In this document: one piece after another, positions 43,119 to 51,234 of the stretch | How the letters are laid out: each line of letters opens with the position of its first letter | How positions within the stretch are numbered: the first letter of the stretch is position 1 | Assembly: GCA_900111435.1 (NCBI GenBank) | Contig: FOIY01000003.1 | Span: 338,201 to 402,200, forward strand | Length of the DNA: 64,000 bases | Source: Ruminococcaceae bacterium KH2T8 | GTDB lineage: Bacteria > Bacillota > Clostridia > Saccharofermentanales > Saccharofermentanaceae | Reading direction: 5' to 3' | Notes under the pieces: model-generated | The model's database searches: none | The model's input: only the letters and a program-made list of their open reading frames with translations | What the model was told of the DNA's origin: nothing | Translations under genes and position numbers: made by a program

Positions 43119-43802
43119 ATGAACCACACAGTTTTGATCGCAGATGACGAGAAGGAGATAAGGGATCTCTTAAGACTCTACCTCGAAAACGAAGGCTACA
43201 GGATCATTGAGGCATCCGACGGAATGGAAGCCGTTAATGCCGTTAAGGAAAAGCACCCCGACATCTGCCTGCTCGATATAATGATGCCCGGAAAGGACGG
43301 ATTATCCGTTCTCAAGGAGATACGAGATGAGAGCAATATCCCCGTGATAATGATCTCCGCAAGGACTGCCGATGTCGAAAGGATACTCGGCCTTAACCTC
43401 GGCGCGGATGATTATATTCCCAAGCCTTTTAACCCCCTCGAGGTCGCGGCAAGGGTTAAGTCCAACCTCAGAAGATACTATGACCTCGGATCCGGAAAGG
43501 CGGCAGCCGAGACATTTACGGTAAAGGATCTCGTGCTCGATACGGATTCATGCACACTTACAAAGGGCGGCGTACCGCTGCAGCTCACATCGGTCGAATA
43601 TAAGATCATGGAGATGTTCATGCGCTACCCGGGAAAGGTATTTACAAAACAGCAGATATACGAATGCGGATGGGACGACGAGTATGTCGTCTCGGACAAT
43701 AACATCATGGTATCCATAAGTAAATTAAGGACCAAGCTCGACGAAGATCCGTCTAAGTACATTACGACTCTTCGCGGACTCGGATACAGGATGGAAAAGT
43801 AA
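43119..43802 (+). CDS. OmpR/PhoB-type response regulator
   Basis: 227 residues: receiver domain with acidic pocket DD (residues 9-10), phosphorylated D53 in CLLDIMMPGKDG and K102 in IPKPFNP, then a winged-helix DNA-binding domain (LQLTSVEYKIMEMFMRYPGK; VVSDNNIMVSISKLRTKL; TTLRGLGYRME). AGGAG precedes the ATG. It overlaps the kinase gene start. The 11-base-phased GTTAA repeats upstream of DUF975 and of the first thioester adhesin are the kind of site that this class binds, so it may control both. Confidence 0.96.
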   Translation: MNHTVLIADDEKEIRDLLRLYLENEGYRIIEASDGMEAVNAVKEKHPDICLLDIMMPGKDGLSVLKEIRDESNIPVIMISARTADVERILGLNLGADDYIPKPFNPLEVAARVKSNLRRYYDLGSGKAAAETFTVKDLVLDTDSCTLTKGGVPLQLTSVEYKIMEMFMRYPGKVFTKQQIYECGWDDEYVVSDNNIMVSISKLRTKLDEDPSKYITTLRGLGYRMEK

Positions 43803-45019
43803 TGAGTGAAGTTACCGAGCTTCGAAAGTTCGTCATAAGACATTTCCTGATCACGCTGATCACGGTAGGCATAGCGGAATTTCTGATCTCCGCGTTTATA
43901 AGCCATACCCTTCTTCCCGCGATCATCAGGCAATTCTTCCCGGAGCTTTATGACTTCAATGTCTTCTCGACGGGAAACCTGGTCGTGCTCGTGCTGGCCA
44001 TAGGTCTTTACTCGCTCTTTAATCTGATCGGGAAGCTCATCCCTTTCGGCGGAGATATCGCGTCGGCAACACTTAATGCGTCGCTCAAATATTTCGGGAT
44101 CGCGGATCAGGTACCGCGCGACAACACGATACTGAGCAAGATCTCATCGCTTACCGTGGGCGATATCCTTATACTCGTGATCCTGATCCTGGGTCTTCTT
44201 ATCATGGTCCTCTTCCCGGTTCTTCTGGGATCGATGGTATTCGCGAGGAAAGTAACCAGACAGTTCAAGATGCTCGATGAACAGAGAGCCGCCGAGCAAA
44301 AGGAAAGTGAGCGGAAGAAATATCTCATGATCTCCGACATCGCCCATGACCTCAAGACTCCCATGACCACTGTCTCGGGTTATGCGAGGGCGCTTTCGGA
44401 CGGGATGGTATCAAAAGACAAGGAGCAGGAATATCTCGAAGCGATAACGTCAAAGACCGAGAGGATGAACGATATAGTTCAGATGCTCTTTAATTATGTA
44501 AGATTAGACAGTGACGGATTTGATCTTGTAAGAGCACCTGTCGATATATGCGAGCTCGTGAGAGAATGCGCAGCGCTTGCTTATCAGGATGTGGAAGATG
44601 CGGGAATGGAATTTGATATCGATATTCCCGAAGAAAAGATAATGGTGTCCGCCGATAAGATCCAGATGTCGCGTGTCGTTACGAACCTTCTTACCAATGC
44701 CGTAAAACATAACGACAAAGGAACTCATATCGGCGTTAAGGTCACATCCGACTCCGATGATACGAGGATATATATAAGCGACAGCGGCAAGGAGATCGAT
44801 AAGGAACTCGCGTCAGATATCTTCGAACCTTTCGTCATGGGAGATAAGTCCAGATCTTCCAAGGGCGGCTCGGGACTCGGACTGTCGATCGCAAGGAAAG
44901 TCGTGGAGCTTCACGGCTGGAAGATAAAGCTCGTTCAGCGCCCCGAGATCGGACGCTATCACTTAGGCGATATATATGGTAAGGTATTCGCCATCATAAT
45001 ACCGAATATCCGAGGCTGA
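43802..45019 (+). CDS. Sensor histidine kinase
   Basis: 405 residues. Membrane helices near residues 12-35, 58-78 and 120-145; no large outside domain, so it may sense the membrane or a partner protein such as DUF975. The dimerisation/phosphorylation motif is ISDIAHDLKTPMTTV with H182; the ATPase part has LLTNAVKHNDKG (N box), ISDSGKEID (G1) and KGGSGLGLSIARKVV (G2). Start shares the TAATG junction with the response regulator stop. Pair with the preceding gene. Confidence 0.95.
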   Translation: MSEVTELRKFVIRHFLITLITVGIAEFLISAFISHTLLPAIIRQFFPELYDFNVFSTGNLVVLVLAIGLYSLFNLIGKLIPFGGDIASATLNASLKYFGIADQVPRDNTILSKISSLTVGDILILVILILGLLIMVLFPVLLGSMVFARKVTRQFKMLDEQRAAEQKESERKKYLMISDIAHDLKTPMTTVSGYARALSDGMVSKDKEQEYLEAITSKTERMNDIVQMLFNYVRLDSDGFDLVRAPVDICELVRECAALAYQDVEDAGMEFDIDIPEEKIMVSADKIQMSRVVTNLLTNAVKHNDKGTHIGVKVTSDSDDTRIYISDSGKEIDKELASDIFEPFVMGDKSRSSKGGSGLGLSIARKVVELHGWKIKLVQRPEIGRYHLGDIYGKVFAIIIPNIRG

Positions 45020-45023
45020 GCTA

Positions 45024-45656
45024 ATGATCATCAAAGAAGAACTTCATGGCCAAGAGCTGACACTTGATACGGGCAACTACTACTTCTCCCCTACATCGAT
45101 CGATAAGGGGACTTCGTTCATGTTATCCAAGGTCACGGTAACTCAGGATGATAAGGCACTCGACTTAGGATGCGGATACGGCGTAGTCGGCATCTGGCTT
45201 CGAAAGTGCGGATGCGGCGATGTCGTGATGTGCGATATCTCGGAAGAAGGCGTTGAGCTTTCAAGATCAAACCTTGAACGCAACGGGATCGAAGGCATAA
45301 GGGTCATAAAGAGCGACGGACTTAAGGAAGTCCCTGACAGCGACTTTACGCTCATCCTTTCGAACCCTCCGTACCATACCGATTTTTCCGTAGCGAAGTC
45401 ATTTATCGAAGACGGATTTAAGAAGCTTCGTATCGGCGGCAGGATGATCATGGTCACAAAGCGGCTCGACTGGTACAAGAATAAGCTCACTTCCGTATTC
45501 GGCGGAGTAAGGGTCTTTGAGCAGGACGGCTACTTTGTCTTTATCTCCGAAAAGAGGACCGACAGGGTCGTCAAAAAGAAAAAAGAGAAGAATGAACTGT
45601 CGAAGAAACTTCAGCGCAAACAGCAAAGATCCGGTAGGAACAAGAAGAAAATCTGA
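45024..45656 (+). CDS. RsmC-like class I methyltransferase
   Basis: 210 residues. KALDLGCGYGVVGIWL is the SAM loop, and LILSNPPYHTD is the NPPY catalytic motif of N-methyltransferases acting on nucleic acid bases or glutamine. The starting region YYFSPTSIDKGTSFMLS is typical of the short RsmC/YbxB-like enzymes, and the last 30 residues are very basic (VVKKKKEKNELSKKLQRKQQ), which suits rRNA binding. It follows the kinase after four bases and may share its message. Confidence 0.88.
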   Translation: MIIKEELHGQELTLDTGNYYFSPTSIDKGTSFMLSKVTVTQDDKALDLGCGYGVVGIWLRKCGCGDVVMCDISEEGVELSRSNLERNGIEGIRVIKSDGLKEVPDSDFTLILSNPPYHTDFSVAKSFIEDGFKKLRIGGRMIMVTKRLDWYKNKLTSVFGGVRVFEQDGYFVFISEKRTDRVVKKKKEKNELSKKLQRKQQRSGRNKKKI

Positions 45657-45708
45657 TAATCGGTCTTGTTCTTAATAGGATAGATCAATTTATCTTCCAA
45701 CAAAAGTA

Positions 45709-45755
45709 TTGACTTGAGATTTAGCTATTCTATAATGATGTTAACGAATTGTTAA
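45709..45755 (+). promoter_or_regulatory. Promoter P1 with PhoP-box-like direct repeat
   Basis: TTGACT (45709-45714), 16 bases, TATAAT (45731-45736), then TGTTAA at 45739 and 45750, exactly 11 bases apart. Read on the other strand this is TTAACA-N5-TTAACA, the form of Bacillus PhoP sites. Position over the start point would favour repression of P1. Confidence 0.7.
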
Positions 45756-45949
45756 CAATTCGAGAATGTGTCGGTAAACCCGTAACGAATACGACCCTAT
45801 CGACACCCTACGATTGACAACCAACTATCCCATAACTTCCAATTTGAAAGCAGTGTCGACCCATTCGGCGCTGTTTTTCATTGTGCAATTTCACCATTCT
45901 CGGGGTAAATTCTCGTGCTATAAATCAACAGAAATAACTTAACGGTTAA

Positions 45950-45994
45950 TTGACTATCAGATGAATTCTGTATAAAATGTTAACGGATTGTTAA
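45950..45994 (+). promoter_or_regulatory. Promoter P2 with PhoP-box-like direct repeat
   Basis: TTGACT (45950-45955), 15 bases, TATAAA (45971-45976), then TGTTAA at 45978 and 45989, 11 bases apart. The arrangement copies P1, with the box again directly after the -10. Confidence 0.62.
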
Positions 45995-46153
45995 GAAGAG
46001 AATAGTTTTTGTTCACATTTGAAAGATTCCCATCAGAGGATTTAAGAAGAGGATTTTTAAGAAACATCAGTTTTTGTATCAAGTCTCTTTCAGGTCTTAA
46101 TATACCCTGAACACGACTGCAAGACTGATATCACCCCGAAAAGGAGAACGAAC

Positions 46154-47572
46154 ATGCAAAAGAGAACCTTGAGGATCTGGGTCACTGTGTTGGCTATGGC
46201 TTTGGCTGTCATCTTTCCGCTTCAGTTCTTCGGTGCTGATGTAGCTGCCGCTCAAGCGACAGAGTTCTACACCATCACCGGCTACGACAGAGATGACAAC
46301 ATCTACGATGCCAACAACAACATCATTCACGGACATACTTACTGTCTGAACCGCTCGAGGCCTTCACCGAGCCAGGGCGTGTATTCGAGATACAGACTCT
46401 CGGATATGCCTTTTTCCATCTTCGATAACTGTACTTATCAGCACGCAGCAAGGTACGGTAACGAGGACAAGACATTCACGGCTGAGGAAGATGCTGAAGT
46501 ACGTCTCCTTATCCTCAACCTCCTTATCAAGCAGGACAGCATCGACCGTCACGGCTGGAGCATGCAGGAAGTGATGTGGTTCCTTACATGCGGTAAGTTC
46601 TGTGATTCTTACTATGTCGGCGAGAACTATACGATGGATACAGACTACATCTCTGACATCAAGGCTCAGATCAATGCAGAGCCTCACTACACATTCGCTG
46701 ATTACGATGTTTATTACTATTACTGCGAGAATGGTCAGTATCAGAACACATTGGGCGGGCTCTTCGTTCCCGTTGCTACTTCCTTTACTATCGATAAGAC
46801 TGTTGTTGACGGACTTGATGCAGTCGAGAACTATAACGGTATCGATGATACACTCGGCTTCACGCTCAACCTCAACTTCTTCGATACACTCGGTATAAGA
46901 CCCGTAGCTTACGAGAGCTTCACATTTACATTCACTGACAGAGACGGCAACGTAACGGTTCAGACCATTACTACTGACGGTGTCGGAAATCTTTCGCTCA
47001 ACATCATGAGCGGTCAGAGCGTAGACATCTCCGGGTTTGACAGCGTTAACTACCGTATAACGATCTCGGAGTCCGATGCTAACACAGACAGTACATGCAA
47101 CATGGACAGCATCACATCTCCTAACTCTACACTTACGGACAACGGAGACGGATCCTACTCATTCGACTTCAGCCAGTCCTATGTAGTAGATATCGATCTC
47201 GTTAACCGTCACATCAGCGCTGACCCTACACCCGTTCCTACTCAGACATCCGAGACGACTACGGAAGCTACGACAACTGTTTCCGAGACAACAACAGAGG
47301 CTACTACGACTACAGCTGAAGAGACTACTACAGTTGAAACAAGCGAAGAGACAACGGCAGCATCCGTTCTCGGTGAAGCAAGAACAGAAGAGACATCCAA
47401 GGCTGCTGACGAGACGGAAGCAACTGCTACACCTACTCCCACATCCGCACCTTCCGGTACGGTCGCAACGGGAGAGGCTTCAGGTGCATCCCGCGTGATC
47501 GCAGGTATCGCACTTATCGCAATGGGCGTCGTAGTATTTACGATCCGCCGCACAAAGGTACAGCACGACTGA
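46154..47572 (+). CDS. Thioester-domain surface protein with Cna-B-like domain and sorting-signal-like tail (paralog 1)
   Basis: 472 residues. Signal peptide (about 1-34), then a probable thioester domain (TED): Cys64 in HTYCLNRSRPSP and Gln138 in MQEVMWFLT are the expected partners of the internal Cys-Gln thioester, which in TED adhesins can bond covalently to host or plant amines. Next is a Cna-B/SpaA-like beta domain (SFTIDKTVVDGLDAVENYNG; YRITISESDAN), possibly with a Lys-Asn/Glu isopeptide. A Thr/Glu linker follows, and the C-terminus is GTVATGE, a hydrophobic stretch and a basic tail, like an altered LPxTG signal. GGAG precedes the ATG. Followed by a terminator and a close paralog. Confidence 0.85.
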   Translation: MQKRTLRIWVTVLAMALAVIFPLQFFGADVAAAQATEFYTITGYDRDDNIYDANNNIIHGHTYCLNRSRPSPSQGVYSRYRLSDMPFSIFDNCTYQHAARYGNEDKTFTAEEDAEVRLLILNLLIKQDSIDRHGWSMQEVMWFLTCGKFCDSYYVGENYTMDTDYISDIKAQINAEPHYTFADYDVYYYYCENGQYQNTLGGLFVPVATSFTIDKTVVDGLDAVENYNGIDDTLGFTLNLNFFDTLGIRPVAYESFTFTFTDRDGNVTVQTITTDGVGNLSLNIMSGQSVDISGFDSVNYRITISESDANTDSTCNMDSITSPNSTLTDNGDGSYSFDFSQSYVVDIDLVNRHISADPTPVPTQTSETTTEATTTVSETTTEATTTTAEETTTVETSEETTAASVLGEARTEETSKAADETEATATPTPTSAPSGTVATGEASGASRVIAGIALIAMGVVVFTIRRTKVQHD

Positions 47573-47596
47573 TAACATACCGCCGATAGATCAATC

Positions 47597-47633
47597 AAGA
47601 CCGTGAGACCATACAGGTTTCACGGTCTTTTTT
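47597..47633 (+). terminator. Rho-independent terminator after paralog 1
   Basis: AAGACCGTGA (47597-47606) pairs with TCACGGTCTT (47620-47629), followed by a run of T. Confidence 0.92.
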
Positions 47634-47711
47634 CTTGTGATAGCGCAAAAACTTCATACGATGCATCAACCGGCATTCCTCAGTTTTTATTGACGTCTAT
47701 ATAATAAATAA

Positions 47712-47735
47712 TATAAAATGTTAGCGTTTTTGATA
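47712..47735 (+). promoter_or_regulatory. Probable promoter -10 with degenerate 11-base repeat, paralog 2
   Basis: TATAAA (47713) is followed by TGTTAG (47719) and TTGATA (47730), 11 bases apart: the P2 layout with a decayed box. The leader to the ATG at 47772 is about 48 bases. Confidence 0.45.
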
Positions 47736-47771
47736 AAAATGCCATAGATTTGATATTCGAGGAGGAACACG

Positions 47772-49187
47772 ATGAGTAAGGGAACATGTAAGCTCGCGGT
47801 AAGGATACTTTCGCTTATACTTGCGATATTCTTACCTATCCAGATCTTGAGTGCCGATATCTCGGCTGCAGACGGTAACGAGATATACACGATCAACGGA
47901 TTCGATACGGATGACAATGTATATGACAGTGCGAACAATATCATCCACGGTCACACATATTGTCTTAACAGATCTAAGCCTTCACCTAATCAGGGTGAAT
48001 ATACAAGGCACAGACTCTCGGATATGCCCTACTCGATCTTCGATTACTGCACATATGCACACAGCCGTAAGTTCGGTAACGAGGACAAGACATTCACAGC
48101 TGAGGACGATGCAGAAGTAAGGCTCCTCCTCTTGAACCTCATAATCAAGCATGATCAGATGGATCTTCATAACATCCCCATGCAGGATCTCGTCTGGTAT
48201 CTTACATGCGGTAAGTTCTGTGATTCCTACTATGACGGCACTACTACGACGATGAATCTTGATCTTATGGACATCAAGAACCAGCTCAATGCAGAGCCGC
48301 ATTACACTTTCGCCGATCACGATGCTTATTTCTATTACTGCATCGACGGTCATTATCAGAATACTATCGGTAATGTATTTGTACCCATCGCGACATCCTT
48401 CACTATCGACAAGACTGTAGTTGACGGACTTGATGCAGTCGAGGACTATAACGGTATCGATGATACACTCGGCTTCACGATCGACCTTAACTTCTTCGAT
48501 ACACTCGGCATCAGACCCTGCGCTAACGAAGTATTCACATTCACTTTCACTGACAGAGACGGTAATGTAGACGTTCAGAATCTTACGACAGACGGCGTAG
48601 GTAATGTCTCGATCAACATCATGAGCGGCCAGAATGTAGACATCTCCGGATTCGACAGCATCAACTATCGCATAACGATATCAGAGTCCGATGCCAATAC
48701 CGACAGCACATGTAATACGGACAGCATCACATCTCCTAACTCGACTCTTACTGATAACGGCGACGGTTCTTATACATTTGATTTCAGCGAGTCTTATGTC
48801 GTAGATATCGATCTTGTTAACCGTCACATCAGCGCCGATCCCACACCCGTTCCTACTCAGACATCCGAGACTACTACGGAAGCTACGACAACTACTGCCG
48901 CTTCCGAGACGACTACTGAGGCTACCACTTCCGAAACAACAACAGTTGCTGCAAGCAGTGAAACAACTGCAGCATCCGTTCTCGGTGAAGCAAGAACAAG
49001 TGAGACATCCAAGGCAGCTGACGAGACAGAAGCAACTGCTACACCTACTCCCACTACTGCTCCTTCGGGAACCGTATCTACGGGTGAGCATACGACTTCT
49101 TCCACTTCCATAGCAGGTATCGCACTTATCGCTGCAGGTGCGATCGTATTCGCAGTTCGTCACTCAAGAAAGAATCAGTTGATCTGA
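47772..49187 (+). CDS. Thioester-domain surface protein with Cna-B-like domain and sorting-signal-like tail (paralog 2)
   Basis: 471 residues and the same architecture as its neighbour, with long identical blocks. Cys64 (HTYCLNRSKPSP) and Gln138 (MQDLVWYLT) are kept at the same positions, as are the SFTIDKTVVDGLDAVEDYNG opening of the beta domain and the SVLGEART/ATATPTPT linker pieces. Differences cluster in the region after Gln138 (DGTTTTMNLDLMD versus GENYTMDTDY), which may set binding specificity. The tail is GTVSTGE plus a hydrophobic stretch and basic end. GGAGG precedes the ATG. Its own terminator follows at 49215. Confidence 0.85.
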   Translation: MSKGTCKLAVRILSLILAIFLPIQILSADISAADGNEIYTINGFDTDDNVYDSANNIIHGHTYCLNRSKPSPNQGEYTRHRLSDMPYSIFDYCTYAHSRKFGNEDKTFTAEDDAEVRLLLLNLIIKHDQMDLHNIPMQDLVWYLTCGKFCDSYYDGTTTTMNLDLMDIKNQLNAEPHYTFADHDAYFYYCIDGHYQNTIGNVFVPIATSFTIDKTVVDGLDAVEDYNGIDDTLGFTIDLNFFDTLGIRPCANEVFTFTFTDRDGNVDVQNLTTDGVGNVSINIMSGQNVDISGFDSINYRITISESDANTDSTCNTDSITSPNSTLTDNGDGSYTFDFSESYVVDIDLVNRHISADPTPVPTQTSETTTEATTTTAASETTTEATTSETTTVAASSETTAASVLGEARTSETSKAADETEATATPTPTTAPSGTVSTGEHTTSSTSIAGIALIAAGAIVFAVRHSRKNQLI

Positions 49188-49214
49188 TCTTGAGCATCCG
49201 ATATTTAAAACAGC

Positions 49215-49257
49215 AAAGAAGTACCTCGGCATCAATGAGCCGAGGTATTTCTTTTTA
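49215..49257. terminator. Bidirectional terminator between paralog 2 and the MacB-type exporter
   Basis: TACCTCGGC (49222-49230) pairs with GCCGAGGTA (49239-49247); A-rich and T-rich flanks extend the stem, so it can end both the plus-strand adhesin and the minus-strand permease transcripts. Confidence 0.88.
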
Positions 49258-49277
49258 TGTGTGAATCAAACTGAGGA

Positions 49278-50459
49278 TCAGTTGTATCTCAGTGCATCGA
49301 TAGGTCTCATCCTTGCGGCCTTTCTCGCGGGATAGAGTCCGAAGATCATACCTACTCCCATGGAGAATGCGACTGCTACGATGATAACTGTAGGCGACAA
49401 TCCGAAGTCGACCTTTCCGATTATGTTGATAACCTGCATCGTGAACCACGAAAATCCGATTCCGATCAGGCATCCCATAAGGCTCAATACGATAGCCTCG
49501 ATAAGGAACTGGAGCATGATGACCCTGGGCTGCGCACCGATAGCCTTTCGTATACCGATCTCCCTCGTTCTCTCCGTAACGGATACGAGCATGATGTTCA
49601 TGATACCGATACCGCCTACGAGGAGCGAGATACCTGCGATACCTCCGAGTAGGACTGACAGGACACCCGTGATCTTTCCCATGCTGTCCGTGATCGTGGA
49701 CTCGTTATAGATGGAATAGGCTTCCTCATCGTTGTTATATCTCTTGGCGAAATAATCCTCGAGATCCTGCGTCGCCGCAGCGAAATCATCATCCTTTGCG
49801 GAAGCGATAAAGTATGTGACGTTAAGACTTCCGTTAGGGAAAGCTCTTGCCATCGTCGTATAAGGAATATACGCCCTGTAAGGTGTACCCATGAGGAGTG
49901 CCATCATACCGGACGCTTCCTTCTCGGTAACGCCTATGATGATATACTCTCTGCCGTTAACTCTGATCGATTCACCTACGACATCTGCTCTACCCATGAC
50001 ATCTACGGCAAGCTCGTGATTGATAACGATGACGTTGCTGTGATTCTCGATATCGGGGTTCATGAGGAACCTTCCGCTTTCGATCTTAACGTTTGTGACC
50101 TCGGGGAGGGTCGGAGTCGTACCGAATACGATACTCTTCTCACTCTTTGATAGTGTCGAGAAGATACCGGCAGAATACATCTCGGGGGCAACATTCTCGA
50201 CATTAGGAAGAGTCTTTACGTCGTTTATGAGTTCATCCATCGTAAAAGGCTTTCCCGTGTCTGAATAGATGCTGACATCGATCTGATCGGTACCCAAAGA
50301 CGAGATCGTATCGGTGATCTTTCCCGAAGCTCCCGATACGAGCGATACGAGTACGACCAAAGAGAATACGCCGATGATAACGCCGAGCATCGTGAGGAAA
50401 GACCTCATCTTGTTGGACAGGATGGACTTGAGCGCCATCTTTACTGACTGAAAGATCAT
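49278..50459 (-). CDS. MacB/FtsX-type ABC exporter permease
   Basis: 393 residues. A first membrane helix (LTMLGVIIGVFSLVVLVSLV), a large outside domain (residues about 45-265) and three C-terminal helices with the FtsX signature (GGIGIMNIMLVSVTERTREI; GLYPARKAARMRPIDALRY). Such permeases do not usually pump across the membrane in the classic way but drive extracytoplasmic movements, exporting peptides or drugs with an adaptor. It overlaps the ATPase gene by four bases (ATGA). Third gene of the adaptor-ATPase-permease operon. Confidence 0.93.
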   Translation of the reverse strand: MIFQSVKMALKSILSNKMRSFLTMLGVIIGVFSLVVLVSLVSGASGKITDTISSLGTDQIDVSIYSDTGKPFTMDELINDVKTLPNVENVAPEMYSAGIFSTLSKSEKSIVFGTTPTLPEVTNVKIESGRFLMNPDIENHSNVIVINHELAVDVMGRADVVGESIRVNGREYIIIGVTEKEASGMMALLMGTPYRAYIPYTTMARAFPNGSLNVTYFIASAKDDDFAAATQDLEDYFAKRYNNDEEAYSIYNESTITDSMGKITGVLSVLLGGIAGISLLVGGIGIMNIMLVSVTERTREIGIRKAIGAQPRVIMLQFLIEAIVLSLMGCLIGIGFSWFTMQVINIIGKVDFGLSPTVIIVAVAFSMGVGMIFGLYPARKAARMRPIDALRYN

Positions 50460-51214
50460 GCGTAAGCCCCTCCTCTCATCTTGACTTCTTCGGGATTCTC
50501 CGAAGGCTTCTCCTGCTCATGCTCCTTCTCGGAGATCTCCTTATCGAATTCGATATCACTGACCTTACCGTCCATGATACGGATACTCCTCTGAGCCTGG
50601 CACGCTACGGAATCATCGTGCGTGATAAGAACGATGGTATTTCCCTGCTTATTAAGCTCCTTAAAGAGCTTCATGATCTGCTTACCCGTAGCGGAGTCGA
50701 GGTTACCCGTCGGCTCATCTGCGAGATAGAGCGAAGGCTTTGACGCCATGGCTCTGGCGATCGCAACTCTCTGCTGCTGACCACCCGACATCTGATTCGG
50801 GGTATGGCCTCTTCTCGTATAAAGATCTACCATCTCGAGGGCTTCCTTGACCCTTCTCTTGCGCTCGGCCATACCGACGCCCTGATAGATCAGCGGAAGC
50901 TCTACGTTCTCTTCTGCCGTCATTGTGGAGATCAGGTTAAAGCTCTGGAAGATAAAGCCGATCTTCTTGTTCCTGATCTTGGCAAGTTCCTTCTCGGAAT
51001 ATGTCTCGATGGGAAGTCCGTCCAGATAGTATTCACCGGAAGAAGCTACGTCGAGACAACCCATGATGTTCATGAGCGTTGACTTACCGCTTCCCGAAGG
51101 ACCGATGATACTTACGAACTCGCCGGGCTTTATATGTATGTTGGCGTGATCGAGCGCGTGAACGACTTCGTCACCCATGTAATATGTCTTACAGACATCC
51201 TTAAATATGATCAT
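50456..51214 (-). CDS. MacB/LolD-type ABC transporter ATPase
   Basis: 252 residues. Walker A GPSGSGKSTLMN, Q-loop FIFQSFNL, signature MSGGQQQRVAIARAM and Walker B LYLADEPTGNLDSATG are all complete. The last 25 residues form an extra Glu/Lys-rich tail (ISEKEHEQEKPSENPEEV). GGAGG precedes the ATG nine bases upstream. Energises the adjacent permease. Confidence 0.95.
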   Translation of the reverse strand: MIIFKDVCKTYYMGDEVVHALDHANIHIKPGEFVSIIGPSGSGKSTLMNIMGCLDVASSGEYYLDGLPIETYSEKELAKIRNKKIGFIFQSFNLISTMTAEENVELPLIYQGVGMAERKRRVKEALEMVDLYTRRGHTPNQMSGGQQQRVAIARAMASKPSLYLADEPTGNLDSATGKQIMKLFKELNKQGNTIVLITHDDSVACQAQRSIRIMDGKVSDIEFDKEISEKEHEQEKPSENPEEVKMRGGAYA

Positions 51215-51234
51215 CTTCTAATGCCTCCGACGCT

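Larger units (their letters stand above)
45657..46153 (+). other. Intergenic control region of the first thioester adhesin gene
   Basis: Nearly 500 bases without a gene. It holds two similar promoter-plus-box modules (45709-45755 and 45950-45994), an interrupted hairpin framed by GTGTCG and CGACAC (about 45768-45806) between them, and a leader of about 150 bases before the ATG at 46154. Confidence 0.7.

Noticed and set aside
47242-47598. Minus-strand Val/Ser/Ala-rich open frame opposite the adhesin stalk (also opposite paralog 2)
   Set aside because: It arises from the Thr/Glu-rich stalk codons read backwards; no ribosome site or conserved domain.
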